Source of the DNA: a virus | DNA: 64,000 nt | IMG/VR virus record: IMGVR_UViG_3300037010_003079 | Span: 47,734-111,733 of that record | Reading direction: 5' to 3' (one strand) | Shown here: piece by piece, positions 48,660-58,000 of the stretch | Numbering within the stretch: the stretch's first letter is position 1 | How the letters are laid out: each line of letters opens with the position of its first letter | Made by a program: the position numbers and the translations under genes | The notes under the pieces: generated by a model | Database searches by the model: none | What the model was told of the DNA's origin: nothing | What the model saw: only the letters and a program-made list of their open reading frames with translations

Positions 48660-49582
48660 CCACAGGAATGGAAGAGGTCGAAGCGTTTCTCGACCCCGCG
48701 ATCGAAGTGCCCGCTGACGTCGAACCCGAGCTGGTCGACATCTTGCCTCGCGGCTATCTGTCGCCGTCACAGGTCGGCATGTTCCTCAAGTGTCCCAAGT
48801 CGTGGCAGCTCGCTTATCTCGAGCACAAGCCGCGACGCACCGTCGCGCGCATGTTCCAGGGGATTCAGGTGCACAACGCGGTCGAGAAGGTGCTCAAGGG
48901 GCGGCTCGAGACCGGCACCCTGCCCACGCGGGAGATGGCGATGGACGCCTACTCGGACTCGTTCAACGAGACGAAGAAGCTGATCGAGGACTGGGAGGGT
49001 GAGGACGAGGGCTCGGTCAAGGACACCGGCGTGAAGTGCACGAACGCCTACTATGACGAGGCGGCGGTCGATGCGACGCCGATCGAGGTCGAGAAGACCT
49101 TCCACGCCGTGTTCCGTTCCGCGGATGGCAAGGTCAAGCTTCCGGTGCTCGGCCGTATCGACAGCATCCAGGTGCAGTCGCACACCGAGCAGGAGTACCA
49201 GGACATCCGCGAGGCACTCGGGTCCAAGCAGCCCGTCAAGCCCAAGCGTGTACATGACCTCAAGGTCGTCACGGACAAGTGGTCCGAGAGCGACCTCGCC
49301 AACGACCTGCAGTTCGCAGTCTACGCCGGCGTCGAGCATGTTCCCGATGTTCAGGTCGACATGGTCGTCAAGGGACGGGCGAAGGTGCCACGTCCTCGCT
49401 ACGAGAAGCTCACCGGCGTCATCTCGGACAAGATGGTCAAGCACGCCGAAGCGGTCGTCATGGGCGTTGCACACGGGATCGCCTACGGCGTGTCCACGGG
49501 GCACTTCCAGATGACCGATCCCTCGAACTGGTGGTGCGACAAGAAGTGGTGCTCCATGTGGCGCCATTGTCGCGGCAAATAG
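48656..49582 (+). CDS. RecB/Cas4-type PD-(D/E)XK nuclease with Fe-S cysteines
   Basis: 308 residues. The N-terminus has the typical LSPSQVGMFLKCPKSWQLAY, in which Cys46 is the first cluster ligand. The nuclease core shows GRIDSIQ (Asp) and HDLKVVTDKW (Asp-x-Lys), and the C-terminus WWCDKKWCSMWRHCRG gives the other three cysteines (294, 299, 305). The arrangement C...CxxxxCxxxxxC is that of Cas4/AddB 4Fe-4S nucleases. No CRISPR genes are nearby, so a replication or recombination role is likelier than adaptation. Confidence 0.9.
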   Translation: MTTGMEEVEAFLDPAIEVPADVEPELVDILPRGYLSPSQVGMFLKCPKSWQLAYLEHKPRRTVARMFQGIQVHNAVEKVLKGRLETGTLPTREMAMDAYSDSFNETKKLIEDWEGEDEGSVKDTGVKCTNAYYDEAAVDATPIEVEKTFHAVFRSADGKVKLPVLGRIDSIQVQSHTEQEYQDIREALGSKQPVKPKRVHDLKVVTDKWSESDLANDLQFAVYAGVEHVPDVQVDMVVKGRAKVPRPRYEKLTGVISDKMVKHAEAVVMGVAHGIAYGVSTGHFQMTDPSNWWCDKKWCSMWRHCRGK

Positions 49583-49612
49583 TAGACGCGCGATTCGCGT
49601 GCGTGCTACGTC

Positions 49613-50014
49613 ATGTTTATGACGCAAGCACACACGAATCAGAACAAGCCGCTCGGCGTTCAGGCTGCGGCCGCCGCCACCACCTCCAACGCTGCGAAGC
49701 CGGACGACAAGAAGGCCGCGGACGCCAAGGCCGCGGACGCCAAGGCCGCGGACGCCAAGGCCGCGGACGCCAAGGCCGCGGACGCCAAGCCGGACGCCAA
49801 GCCGGACGCCAAGCCGGATGGCGAGAAGGACGACGACGCTGACGACAAGAAGTCGCGCGTCTCACGCAAGGTCTACGTGGTCGTCGGCCAAGTCCACGAG
49901 TTCGACTCGGTCAACAAGGCCGAGAAGTTCCTGAACGCCGACGGAGCCCCGGCCGAGTACTCGGTGCTTCGCGGCAACCGAATCGGTACCAGCAAGAAGG
50001 TCTCCCTGCGCTAG
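49613..50014 (+). CDS. Repeat-containing small protein
   Basis: 133 residues from ATG 49613, or 131 from ATG 49619. The middle contains five KAADA repeats and three KPDA-type repeats, encoded by 15-bp and 12-bp tandem units, and an Asp-rich patch. The C-terminal 50 residues are folded (SRKVYVVVGQVHEFDSVNKA; EYSVLRGNRIGTSKKV). No ribosome-binding site is evident. The repeats are a flexible, probably length-variable linker. Function unknown. Confidence 0.72.
   Translation: MFMTQAHTNQNKPLGVQAAAAATTSNAAKPDDKKAADAKAADAKAADAKAADAKAADAKPDAKPDAKPDGEKDDDADDKKSRVSRKVYVVVGQVHEFDSVNKAEKFLNADGAPAEYSVLRGNRIGTSKKVSLR
49712..49822. repeat. Tandem repeats of 15 bp (five copies) and 12 bp (three copies)
   Basis: AAGGCCGCGGACGCC is repeated five times without change (49712-49786), followed by AAGCCGGACGCC twice and a variant. 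All are in frame with the host gene. Perfect identity points to recent expansion by slippage. Confidence 0.9.
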
Positions 50015-50023
50015 AGTAGCGAC

Positions 50024-50194
50024 ATGGAGAAACTTGGCGTTGATGTTGACCCTGAAGCTGTGAAGACAGCCGCATTGAAAGAGGACCCTAGGTGTCCGTT
50101 GTGCAGTAGCGCGTTGGTGCCATCAACCAACGTACCGATGTGTCCACGGTGTGGTACCAAACCTTGGGAAACGAATCCGTGTGAGGAAAGCTAG
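50024..50194 (+). CDS. Small zinc-ribbon protein
   Basis: 56 codons, ATG 50024-50026 to TAG 50192-50194. The product contains CPLC near residue 24 and CPRCGTKPWE near residue 40, a two-knuckle zinc ribbon, after a polar helix (MEKLGVDVDPEAVKTAALKE). It overlaps the HNH gene start. Such short ribbons are often regulators or nucleic-acid binding adaptors. Function unknown. Confidence 0.68.
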   Translation: MEKLGVDVDPEAVKTAALKEDPRCPLCSSALVPSTNVPMCPRCGTKPWETNPCEES

Positions 50195-50657
50195 GCCTAG
50201 TCGCACGCCTGAATACAGAGCCCGATACGGGCGTGATTCACGTTTGAGAAATGCAACGGCACAGGCACGATACCGTGCGGCAGGGCTATGTGCCCAGTGC
50301 GGACGCCGAGAACATCTAAGCACGTCTGTGGTTTGCCAAGAGTGTTTGGAACGTACCCGTAGGAACGGGAAGGCGTATCGTGAACGTTTACGTGCAGAAG
50401 TTCTTAACGTGTATGGAGGTCCTGTTTGTGTGTGCTGTTTAGAAACTCAACTTGAGTTTTTAACACTCGATCACATCGGCGGCGGAGGGAGTGCTCACCG
50501 AAAGGAAGTTGGTACTGGAGACAAAATGTATCGTTGGCTTCGTGACCAGGGGTTTCCTCCGGGATTTCAAGTGTTGTGTTTCAACTGTAACTACGCAACA
50601 TTCCGCTATGGGTGCTGTCCTCACAGAAACAAACGAACTCACAAGGAAAAAACGTGA
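50181..50657 (+). CDS. HNH homing endonuclease
   Basis: 158 residues from GTG 50181, which has GGAAA eight bases upstream; a GTG at 50151 is a weaker alternative. A basic N-terminus is followed by CAQCGRREH and CQECLERTRR, then CVCCLETQLEFLTLDHIGGG. The HNH core is LDHIGGGGSAHRKEVGTGDK and FQVLCFNCNYA. The arrangement is characteristic of selfish phage endonucleases that insert between genes. The local AT content is higher than that of neighbours, which fits horizontal acquisition. Confidence 0.88.
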   Translation: MRKARPSRTPEYRARYGRDSRLRNATAQARYRAAGLCAQCGRREHLSTSVVCQECLERTRRNGKAYRERLRAEVLNVYGGPVCVCCLETQLEFLTLDHIGGGGSAHRKEVGTGDKMYRWLRDQGFPPGFQVLCFNCNYATFRYGCCPHRNKRTHKEKT

Positions 50658-50896
50658 GTCGTCGTCGTGGAGGTCGGAGCGGAGTTAGCGTCCGCGTCGC
50701 CAACGACGTGGCTGGACGCCTGCGCGACATCCGCGCCGTCTGGTTCGCTGTGCAGAACGACCCCAACAAGACCGTGGCGGACGTCGCCGCGGAGTTCTAC
50801 TACGCCGTGGGCGAGATCTTGGAGGGGCGGACCCTCCGCTCGCTATCGCTGCGCAACATCGATCGCGCGCGCGTCATCGCGCACGCTGAGGAGTAA
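50654..50896 (+). CDS. Small basic DNA-binding candidate
   Basis: 80 residues from GTG 50654, overlapping the HNH stop as GTGA and preceded by AAGGAA. It has a basic N-terminus (SRRRGGRSGVSVRVANDVA) and a helical body (TVADVAAEFYYAVGEILEGR). Extension from ATG 50612 is possible but reads through the HNH gene. It could be a small regulator. No family recognised. Confidence 0.68.
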   Translation: MSRRRGGRSGVSVRVANDVAGRLRDIRAVWFAVQNDPNKTVADVAAEFYYAVGEILEGRTLRSLSLRNIDRARVIAHAEE

Positions 50897-50900
50897 CTCC

Positions 50901-51053
50901 ATGCGCATTGTAACGTCGGCACGCATGCGTGCCGTCGGATTCCTATTGCTCGAAGTGGCCGCGGTGGCCTTGTTGGTCGTTGACCGATTCGGGAAAGACC
51001 CCGCACTGCGAGCGTCCGTCTTGGGGCTGATCAAGAAGGCCCGTGCCTTGTGA
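50901..51053 (+). CDS. Small single-span membrane protein
   Basis: 50 codons, ATG 50901 to TGA 51051-51053, preceded by GAGGAG. A hydrophobic helix (VGFLLLEVAAVALLVVD) follows a basic N-terminus, giving one membrane span. The next gene starts inside its stop (GTGA). Function unknown. Confidence 0.65.
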   Translation: MRIVTSARMRAVGFLLLEVAAVALLVVDRFGKDPALRASVLGLIKKARAL

Positions 51054-51538
51054 GCAAGCTGACGCTCGAAGGGTTGGCGGCGTTCGACACCGACGAGGTG
51101 TTCGACCTGCCACTGCCCATCGACCTCGAGATGCGGCTCAGCGAGCGTCCGACGCCGTCGGTCTTCAAGAACCTCGCTAAGCTGAAGAAGCTCGGCATCT
51201 GTACGCCCGAAGCAATCATGTCACTGGTGGGTCAAGCCCCCATCGACCCCATCAACCTGATGGCCACGCTCATGCAGATGGCTCCTGACAGTTGGAGATT
51301 CTCTCCAATCGATTTCTCGATGATGCGCGTGCTTGCACGTACCTCTAAGAAGACGGTTTCAGCCGCCCTCCATGTCGACCTCATGGGCGCGTCGATTTCT
51401 GGGCTCGCATTGAACCAGGCGGGTCGGCTGACGATCTTCAAAACGCTCGAGGTCAAGCCAGGACCTGACACCCTCAACAACATCCAAGCACTGTGCGACG
51501 AGACTGTCGCTGCCGCAGTACGTGAGACCAAACCATAG
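51050..51538 (+). CDS. Unknown protein of the replication block
   Basis: 162 residues from GTG 51050. The sequence is mixed alpha/beta (SKLTLEGLAAFDTDEVFDLP; KNLAKLKKLGICTPEAIMSL; PGPDTLNNIQALCDETVAAA). No membrane segment or enzymatic motif is visible. Start and stop are coupled to neighbours. Function unknown. Confidence 0.7.
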   Translation: MSKLTLEGLAAFDTDEVFDLPLPIDLEMRLSERPTPSVFKNLAKLKKLGICTPEAIMSLVGQAPIDPINLMATLMQMAPDSWRFSPIDFSMMRVLARTSKKTVSAALHVDLMGASISGLALNQAGRLTIFKTLEVKPGPDTLNNIQALCDETVAAAVRETKP

Positions 51539-51546
51539 GAGTTCCC

Positions 51547-52014
51547 GTGATTCCAAAAAGGATCGACCACATGTTCAACTTCACGTTCGAGAAGACCACT
51601 GCCGAGATCGTCACCGCCTCCACCAAGAAGGCGATGGAGACCCGCAACAAGATCGAAGAGCGCGGCCTGCGTATCAAGAAGATGCGTGACGAGCACAAGG
51701 TCACGGATGCCGTCCTGCTCGACATCCAGAACCAGATGCGGGCGCAGCAGAAGCGTGGCGTCGAGTCCCAGTCCTACACGTCGAACGCTCGCTCGAGCGG
51801 TGGCGGTTCGCAGGAAGAGGTGACCGTTGGTGCCGGCGTCATCAACTTTCTGCTGACCGAGCAGGACTACATCGATGCAGAGAAGGCGGAGGTCGAGAAG
51901 CTCGACGCCATCAACCGCAACCTGAAGGACATCACGGCGTACGCACCGGACGGCACGGCGTACATCAAGAAGTTCACCATCGGCTACGACGAGCTGAAGT
52001 ACCTGGGCTTCTAG
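51547..52014 (+). CDS. Helical protein of unknown function
   Basis: 155 residues from GTG 51547, which has AGGAG six bases upstream; an ATG at 51571 is the alternative. It is charged and helical (TASTKKAMETRNKIEERGLR; VTDAVLLDIQNQMRAQQKRG) with a Ser/Gly linker, then SVGAGVINFLLTEQDYIDAE-like helix. It ends tail-to-tail with the sigma factor gene (four-base overlap). Perhaps a coiled-coil accessory protein. Confidence 0.68.
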   Translation: MIPKRIDHMFNFTFEKTTAEIVTASTKKAMETRNKIEERGLRIKKMRDEHKVTDAVLLDIQNQMRAQQKRGVESQSYTSNARSSGGGSQEEVTVGAGVINFLLTEQDYIDAEKAEVEKLDAINRNLKDITAYAPDGTAYIKKFTIGYDELKYLGF

Positions 52015-52802
52015 AGGTACGCGTCTTCAGTCGACAGGCCGACACGCTGCTTCAGCTCGTTGTGCAGGAGCTGCATCCCGCTGAGCTTGATCTGACGGAC
52101 GCGCTCGGGGCACATGCCCATGATGGAAGCGATCTGGACCAGGTTCCGCGGGTCGTCTTTGACACCATAGAAGAGGTTGAGCACTGTCTGCTCTCGTGAG
52201 GGCAGGCGGCTGATGCCCTCACGCACGAGCGCACGCAAGCGGTCCGACCCATAGGTGGAGGTCGGCTCCGTGTCGGAGATGTCCGGCGTGTAGCGCGCCG
52301 CTTCGATCGGCATGACGATGCTCTCGGACAATCCCGGGTTCATCGCCTGCACGTCCGCGTTGTCCGGTCCGTGCTCTTGCACTGCCGCGCGATACTCGCG
52401 TGCGTTCCGGCGCTGCGCCTTCTGGCGGTGGGCGGGGACGTGCACGAGCGTCGCCGTTGTGTAGTCCTGGTTCGACATCTCTTCGTAGACCCACCAACCG
52501 GCGTACGTCAGGAAGCGGATGTACGGCTTGCGAGCCCAGTCGAACTTGTCGGTGGCCTTGAGAAGCCCGAGGTTCCCGGCGGCGATGAAGTCCTTGACCG
52601 CCTCGGGATCCTTGCTGCGTTTGTGAGCCAGCTTGACGACGAACCGGAGATGCGTCTGCACGATGGCGTTGCGCGCCTTGACGTCCTTGCGCTGTTGCCA
52701 GCGTTGCAACAGGCGGCGCTCTTCCGCGGGATCGTCCACCAACGGCATCCGCGCAACTTCCGCGTAGTACGTCGAAGCGGTCCGAGCCTGAGGAATCACC
52801 AT
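52011..52802 (-). CDS. Sigma70-family sigma factor
   Basis: 263 residues from ATG 52800-52802; the longer reading to 53015 adds residues of non-coding character. Region 2 is clear at residues about 44-114: ARNAIVQTHLRFVVKLAHKR, AAGNLGLLKATDKFDWARK and FLTYAGWWVYEEMSNQ (the -10 recognition and core-binding helices). Region 4 at about 199-251 has LPSREQTVLNLFYGVKDDPR with helix-turn-helix VQIASIMGMCPERVRQIKLS, which contacts the -35. Region 1.1 is absent and region 3 is short. The gene runs opposite to the surrounding replication genes. It presumably directs a polymerase (phage or host) to the phage promoters. Confidence 0.92.
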   Translation of the reverse strand: MVIPQARTASTYYAEVARMPLVDDPAEERRLLQRWQQRKDVKARNAIVQTHLRFVVKLAHKRSKDPEAVKDFIAAGNLGLLKATDKFDWARKPYIRFLTYAGWWVYEEMSNQDYTTATLVHVPAHRQKAQRRNAREYRAAVQEHGPDNADVQAMNPGLSESIVMPIEAARYTPDISDTEPTSTYGSDRLRALVREGISRLPSREQTVLNLFYGVKDDPRNLVQIASIMGMCPERVRQIKLSGMQLLHNELKQRVGLSTEDAYL

Positions 52803-52958
52803 ATTGAAGAACAACCTACCAAGCGCGCCACGTGTGATCAAATAGTTCCACGATCGGACGCTACCCGTTGGGTGTCGATCCCGACACGTACACCAGAAAC
52901 GCTTGGGTGGGGTTCGCCTATACACCCCAGCCCTAGCGCGACGAATTTCGGTTCGCGA

Positions 52959-52991
52959 TGCTTGCCAAACAAACATCGAAATCACTAGAGT
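52959..52991 (+). promoter_or_regulatory. Early-type promoter element (TGCTTGCCAAACAAAC)
   Basis: TGCTTGCCAAACAAAC (52959-52974) includes a possible -35 TTGCCA; TAGAGT at 52986-52991 may be the -10 at 18-bp spacing. The 16-base core is repeated with two substitutions at 61716-61731. It lies 35 bases before the ATG of the zinc-binding protein at 53027. Confidence 0.5.
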
Positions 52992-53026
52992 GACTTCCCC
53001 TTTCTCGCATTCCAAAAGGACATGAC

Positions 53027-54067
53027 ATGACCGAACCCACCAACGGAACCTCTGATAACTCCACCCAGATCATCCCGGCCAAGGCCTTGGTCACCAAGCC
53101 CTCGATGGGGGCACTCGCCGCTGCGCAGGATCCCGCCGAGCTGGAAGCGATGGTCATCAAGCGCCGCGATGCACTGAGCGCGCTGGCTGATGACACGACG
53201 CTGCCCGACGTGGCGCGTCAAGCGGTCCGCATCCTGGCCGCGCTCGCGTCGCCGAACAAGCCGGGCATGGAAGAGATGATCTCGGCCTGGAAGGTGCCGC
53301 GCATCAGCATCGTGCAGCCGACCTCGCAGTCGGAGGCCAAGCCGGAAGCCGCCAAGAACGGCGACCTCTACACCTCGGCGGGCCAGCTGCTCGAGCGCCC
53401 GTGCCCGGTCATCCCGCTCTACTTCTTCGAGGAGAACATCAACTTCCCGCAGAACGGGAAGAACCCCGCGTGCCAGGCGCCCGATGCGAAGCTCGGCTCC
53501 CCGTTCGGCGAGTGCCTGAAGTGCCCGCACCTGCCGTTCGGCAAGCAGAACAGCGGTCGCGGTGATCAGCAGCGGACGGACTGCCAGAACAACATCGTGG
53601 CCATCGTGATGTCGGCCGATCTCGCGAACCCCGCGGTCTACATGGCGCAGTTCGGCAAGACGTCGCGCAAGGCGGGCTCGGCGCTGATCTCGCTCGCGGG
53701 CCAGCAGACGGCTGTCTGGCGGCAGAGCTACATGCTCAACACCGAGAAGAAGACCGGCGATCTCGGCCTCTACTACGTCTACAAGGTCGAGCCCACCGGC
53801 AAGGACAACCCGGAGCACGTCATGCGTCTCGCCGAGGCGCTCTACGGGATGTACGTCGCGGGTCGCAAGCTGTTCCTCGCGGACTGGTACGCGCGTCCGC
53901 AGCGGGCGCCGCAGGCTGCGGTCGAGGCCGAGGGCCAGTTCGCCGCGGGTGCGCTCGAGGCAGGCCTGGCTGACAACGCCGGCGTCGAGCCGGATCTGAG
54001 CCCGGTGGTCGAGACGGCCAAGCCGACGAAGGGATCGTCGGCGCGTTCGTCGAACAAGCCCATGTAG
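53027..54067 (+). CDS. Zinc-binding replication protein (ssDNA-binding candidate)
   Basis: 346 residues. The middle contains a cysteine cluster: NPACQAPDAKLGSPFGECLK, CPH and DCQNN, giving four cysteines in about 45 residues. Around it are beta-rich parts (PCPVIPLYFFEENINFPQNG; TDCQNNIVAIVMSADL). The C-terminal 60 residues are acidic and disordered, ending SSARSSNKPM. Location between sigma factor and nuclease/primase genes, the zinc site and a flexible acidic tail fit a phage single-stranded-DNA-binding protein (gp32-like). No OB-fold signature is certain. Confidence 0.68.
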   Translation: MTEPTNGTSDNSTQIIPAKALVTKPSMGALAAAQDPAELEAMVIKRRDALSALADDTTLPDVARQAVRILAALASPNKPGMEEMISAWKVPRISIVQPTSQSEAKPEAAKNGDLYTSAGQLLERPCPVIPLYFFEENINFPQNGKNPACQAPDAKLGSPFGECLKCPHLPFGKQNSGRGDQQRTDCQNNIVAIVMSADLANPAVYMAQFGKTSRKAGSALISLAGQQTAVWRQSYMLNTEKKTGDLGLYYVYKVEPTGKDNPEHVMRLAEALYGMYVAGRKLFLADWYARPQRAPQAAVEAEGQFAAGALEAGLADNAGVEPDLSPVVETAKPTKGSSARSSNKPM

Positions 54068-54224
54068 GGCAGCGAGACCAAGGAAACGAAGAGCCTCTGG
54101 ATAGTTGATGCGGGTCGCACCCGTACGGAACAAGGCAATTGGTCGCCGCCAGGAACATTCGTGACGGTTGGAGAGACAACTGACAGCCGGAAAGACGGCA
54201 CTTCTTTTTTTCAACTGAACAGGG

Positions 54225-55070
54225 GTGGATGTGGCCGCTTACGAGATCTCTGCACTCGCGCGCAAGTACGCCCCCTGGTCCTTCTCCAAGATGGAGACGT
54301 CCGAGTCCTGCCCCGCGCAGTTCGGACACAAGCACATTGCCAAGACCGCCGCGAGTGCCGCGCCCTCCGACACCAAGGTCGGGATCGTCGCTCACGCTGT
54401 GCTCGAGCACCGCGTCCTGGGCAAACCGGCAGAGGAAGCACGGAAGGTCGCCGTCGACAAGACGCCGCTGACCTCGTCCGAAGTTGAGTCACTGCACATG
54501 CTCAACGAGTGCATGGATGAGTTCCTCGCGCGCTTCGATCGTTTCTGCAAAACGCAGGGCGTGACGAAGGTGTTCGTCGAGGCCGACTGGGGCATCACGG
54601 ACACGTACGAGCCCGCAGGCTTCTTTGCCGAGAATGTGTTCTTCCGCGGCAAGCTCGACCTAGGGGCGCTCACCCGCGACAACGACCTCTACTTGATCGA
54701 TCACAAGTCTGGCGTCGCCAAGCCCCTCGAACGTGACCAGAAGAAGCGACAACAGCTTCAGGCCTATGGCGTGCTCGCGCTCCCCAACATGCCGGATATC
54801 GCCGGCGTGCGTGGGGGCATCAACTTCCTACAAGGTCCGGCAGATCTCCGGCTCCAGTGGACGCCGTTCATCCCTGCAGACCGTTTGCGGTTGCAGTACG
54901 CGCCCTGGTTGTACGGTCGCATCAACGCTGCGGCGGACAACCTGACCGAGCCGTTCGAGGCGCGTCCCGCAGGAGGGCGTCGTCGCGACAAGAAGGTCGG
55001 CTGGCCGTGCGGTTGGTGTCAGTACTCGGACGTGTGTCCTGCCTACAAGGAGAAGTTCGGTGGCGCGTAA
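54225..55070 (+). CDS. Second Fe-S PD-(D/E)XK nuclease (RecB/Cas4 type)
   Basis: 281 residues from GTG 54225; GTG 54231, with AGGGG at better spacing, is the likelier start. The motifs are SFSKMETSESCPAQFGHKHI (Cys29), FFRGKLDLGALTR (Asp), DLYLIDHKSGVAKP (Asp-x-Lys) and LQAYGVLALPN, with C-terminal WPCGWCQYSDVCPAYK (Cys262, 265, 271). The four-cysteine arrangement again indicates a 4Fe-4S cluster. Like the first nuclease it is probably involved in DNA end processing. It overlaps the primase gene by 11 bases. Confidence 0.9.
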   Translation: MDVAAYEISALARKYAPWSFSKMETSESCPAQFGHKHIAKTAASAAPSDTKVGIVAHAVLEHRVLGKPAEEARKVAVDKTPLTSSEVESLHMLNECMDEFLARFDRFCKTQGVTKVFVEADWGITDTYEPAGFFAENVFFRGKLDLGALTRDNDLYLIDHKSGVAKPLERDQKKRQQLQAYGVLALPNMPDIAGVRGGINFLQGPADLRLQWTPFIPADRLRLQYAPWLYGRINAAADNLTEPFEARPAGGRRRDKKVGWPCGWCQYSDVCPAYKEKFGGA

Positions 55071-58000
55071 AGCGAAGGGTGATTCGAAGGTCGCGTTCAC
55101 GCGGCTCAACCGGGTCTGGACCGACGTCCAGAACAGCGACTGGCTCAGTTGGCTTGCGGAGGCACAGCCCGAAGCGGCTTTTCATTCGTCGGGGCCACAC
55201 ATCAAAGGCCGTTGCCCGTTCCATTCTGATGGGACGGCATCGTTCATCGTTACACCCTTCAAAGGGCTCGCGCGGTGTTTCGGCTGCCACAAGCACTTCG
55301 TCAACCCGATCCACCTCATCGCTGCGGTCAACAACACGTCCGTCTCCGACGCACTCGTCTTCGCCAAGAAGCGTTGGGGCCTCTCCGCGTCGATTCCCAA
55401 GGAGCTGTTCGAGAAGGTTCAGAGCCACGAGGTCTACCAGAAGAACAAGACCGCGCTGATGACGTTCTTCAGCACCTTGTTGTTCAAGGCGCTCGGCTCG
55501 TATGCCGCAGGCACGCTCGAGACCGATCACCTGAACTGGACCAAGCCCACGCTCGACTACCTACTCGCACGGCGTCTGGGCGAGAGCGCGCCCAACGAAC
55601 TGGTTGCAGAGAAGGACCAGTCGGATGGAACGTTCGATCAGTTCGGCGTCTGGGTGACGCTTTGCTCACGCGAACTGATCGGTATCTTCCCGCGCATCGT
55701 GGACGTCGAGAACCACTTCGGCGTGACGTCGGAGGAGTACAAGTTCTTCCGCAGCTACTTCGGCAAGTACACCGAGGGTCAGACGTATATCGGGCACCTT
55801 GTCTTCCCGTACGATGACACCCCGACGTCAATCTGTCGGTTCAAGCTACGCGAGCCTGCCAAGCCTTGTGTCAGTCAAGCCTGGGTCGAGGACTCCTACG
55901 AAGCCGAGATGGACGGGTTCCACGGGTTCTACGGCCTGCGCTACTACCGCACGTACCTCAGCTCCGAAGACCACGGCATGGACGGTCCCGACAAAGGCTT
56001 CGTCGGGCACCTCTCCGAGGGAGAGTTCGACGCGCTCTGTTCGATCGCACAACAGATCCGGCGTCAGTCGGATGACTTCATCGCACTCGGTCTCAGCGGC
56101 AGCGGTGCCCAAGGCGTCGATCGCCTTCTGATGATGGGCATCAGCCGTGCGTGGATCGTCCCTGACCGTGACGGCGGCGGCGACAAGCTGGTCGCACGTC
56201 TCCTGGATCAGACGAAGACGAAGGCCCTCGCCTTCCGCGTTTTCACCTGGCCCGAGGAGTACGTCGATTGGCGTGACCCGACGCGTCCTGACGTCTGGAT
56301 CAAAGACCCCGACGACGCCATCCGAGAAATCGGGTATCCGCGGTGGGTTCGGTACATCACCAACGAGAAGATGTACGAGTCCACCGATGTGTGGTGCTAC
56401 GACCAATTCTCTGCGGAGATTGCCAAGAGCGGAACGACTGACGTTTCAACCATCAGCCAAGCGGCCAAGCGCTGGGGCCTCTATCTCAAAGACGAACATG
56501 TCTGCAATGCGTTCTGTGTTGCGGTAGCAAAAGACCACAACCTAGACGCGGTCATTCTTCGACACGACATCCTGGTCAAGAACGACAACGAGGAAGAGTT
56601 CATCAAACGCCTGCATACAGCATTGCTGGACCGCTACCATCCGGTAGGCATCCAGAACGGCGAAGGACGTAAGCGTATCTTGTCACTCTGGAACAAGGCG
56701 AGCCGGACAACCGACACCGTCGTCTTGAACGACGAGCGCAGCGCGGAGACGCTTGTCTCGCGTCAGTACGGCCCGATCTACGACTTCATCAAGGACACTG
56801 TGGGAGATCCGCCGTTCATCGTGGGCGACGACCCCGAGGCGTCCCAGTTCAACATCTCGATGAAGTCCAAGAAGTACCGTGAGTACTTGAACTTCGCGTT
56901 TCTCATGATGGCAAAGGGGTTACCTTCGATGGACCACGCACCGATCAAGAGCCAGGGCATTCACATGATCGAGTCTACGGAGACGCGCATGCGCTCGTAC
57001 CTCGTGAACGGACGTGACGTGTACTGCCTCACGCACGACGGTGCGAACTTCACCGCGACACCCCTCGACGGACCGCGTCACGAAGGCGTGATCTTCGACA
57101 ACTCGGGAGCCGCCTGGATCGAGACCGTCGTAGACGCGAAGGACCTGACCACGCCGGTTGACCTGGTCGACCTGTTCGTGCGGGTCAAGGACATGATCGA
57201 GACGGGGTGGGCCTTCCGCTATCAGCAACTCGACTGCACGTTCCTGGCGGCCTACGTGATGTGCTTGGCCATGATGAACGTCTTCACACGTCAGACCGCG
57301 GTCATCCTCAACGCCGAACACGAGTCCGGCAAGAGCAAGTTCACCGCGGGCTTCGTAGGCGGCGGAAGCTCGTCACGCATCAACATCGTGGCGCACGCGA
57401 TCACGATGCAGGGCTACACGGCCGCGTCTATCCGCCAGCAACGCAACAACTCGAGCCTCACCCTGTGTCTCGAGGAGTTCGAGGACTACGGCGGCAACGA
57501 CGCGAAGTCCATCGCGGTGCGCAAGGTGCTCGAGTTGTGTCGTGACTTGATCTCGGAGACCGCCGTCAACTGGTCCATCGGGACCACGACCGGCGAGAGC
57601 CGGACCTACCACCTACGCTTCCCGTTGGTGGCCTGTGCGATTCGACCGCTGCGTGACGCCGCGTCGCTGTCGCGCTTCGTGCAGTTCGAGCTGGTCAAGG
57701 ACGCAAGCCACAAGGACCCCGTCCTGGCGCTCGCAGGCAAGTTCGGCGACCACCTGATCAGCAAGACCCGTCACGACATGGTGGTGGGCTTGCTTCCGTA
57801 CATGCTGCGGCTGCGCCAACACCAGGCAGCGATCGAGCAAGAGTACGTGACAGGCAACAAGCTGCCCGCCCATGCGTCTTCGCGCTTCCGTGAAGCCATG
57901 TTCCCTGAGATGGCCATGCTCAAGCTGCTCGATGAACTGGCCAAGGAGCGCGGCGGTTCCAACCCCATCCCGAACTACCAGACGTTCGCGTACGACTTCG

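Noticed and set aside
48656-49582. CRISPR Cas4 adaptation gene
   Set aside because: The Fe-S nuclease pattern is Cas4-like, but no Cas1, Cas2 or array accompanies it, so I call it a generic RecB/Cas4-type nuclease.
49712-49822. Possible CRISPR array
   Set aside because: Repeats are contiguous without spacers and in frame with a coding sequence; no cas genes are nearby even though Cas4-like nucleases exist.
52803-53015. Longer sigma factor with 71 extra N-terminal residues
   Set aside because: The extension is Arg/Thr-rich, crosses the early-type promoter at 52959 and shows no sigma region 1 pattern.
54186-54211. Possible terminator with a run of seven T
   Set aside because: The stem GCCG/CGGC has only four pairs; the T-run may be a terminator tail but the hairpin is too weak to call.
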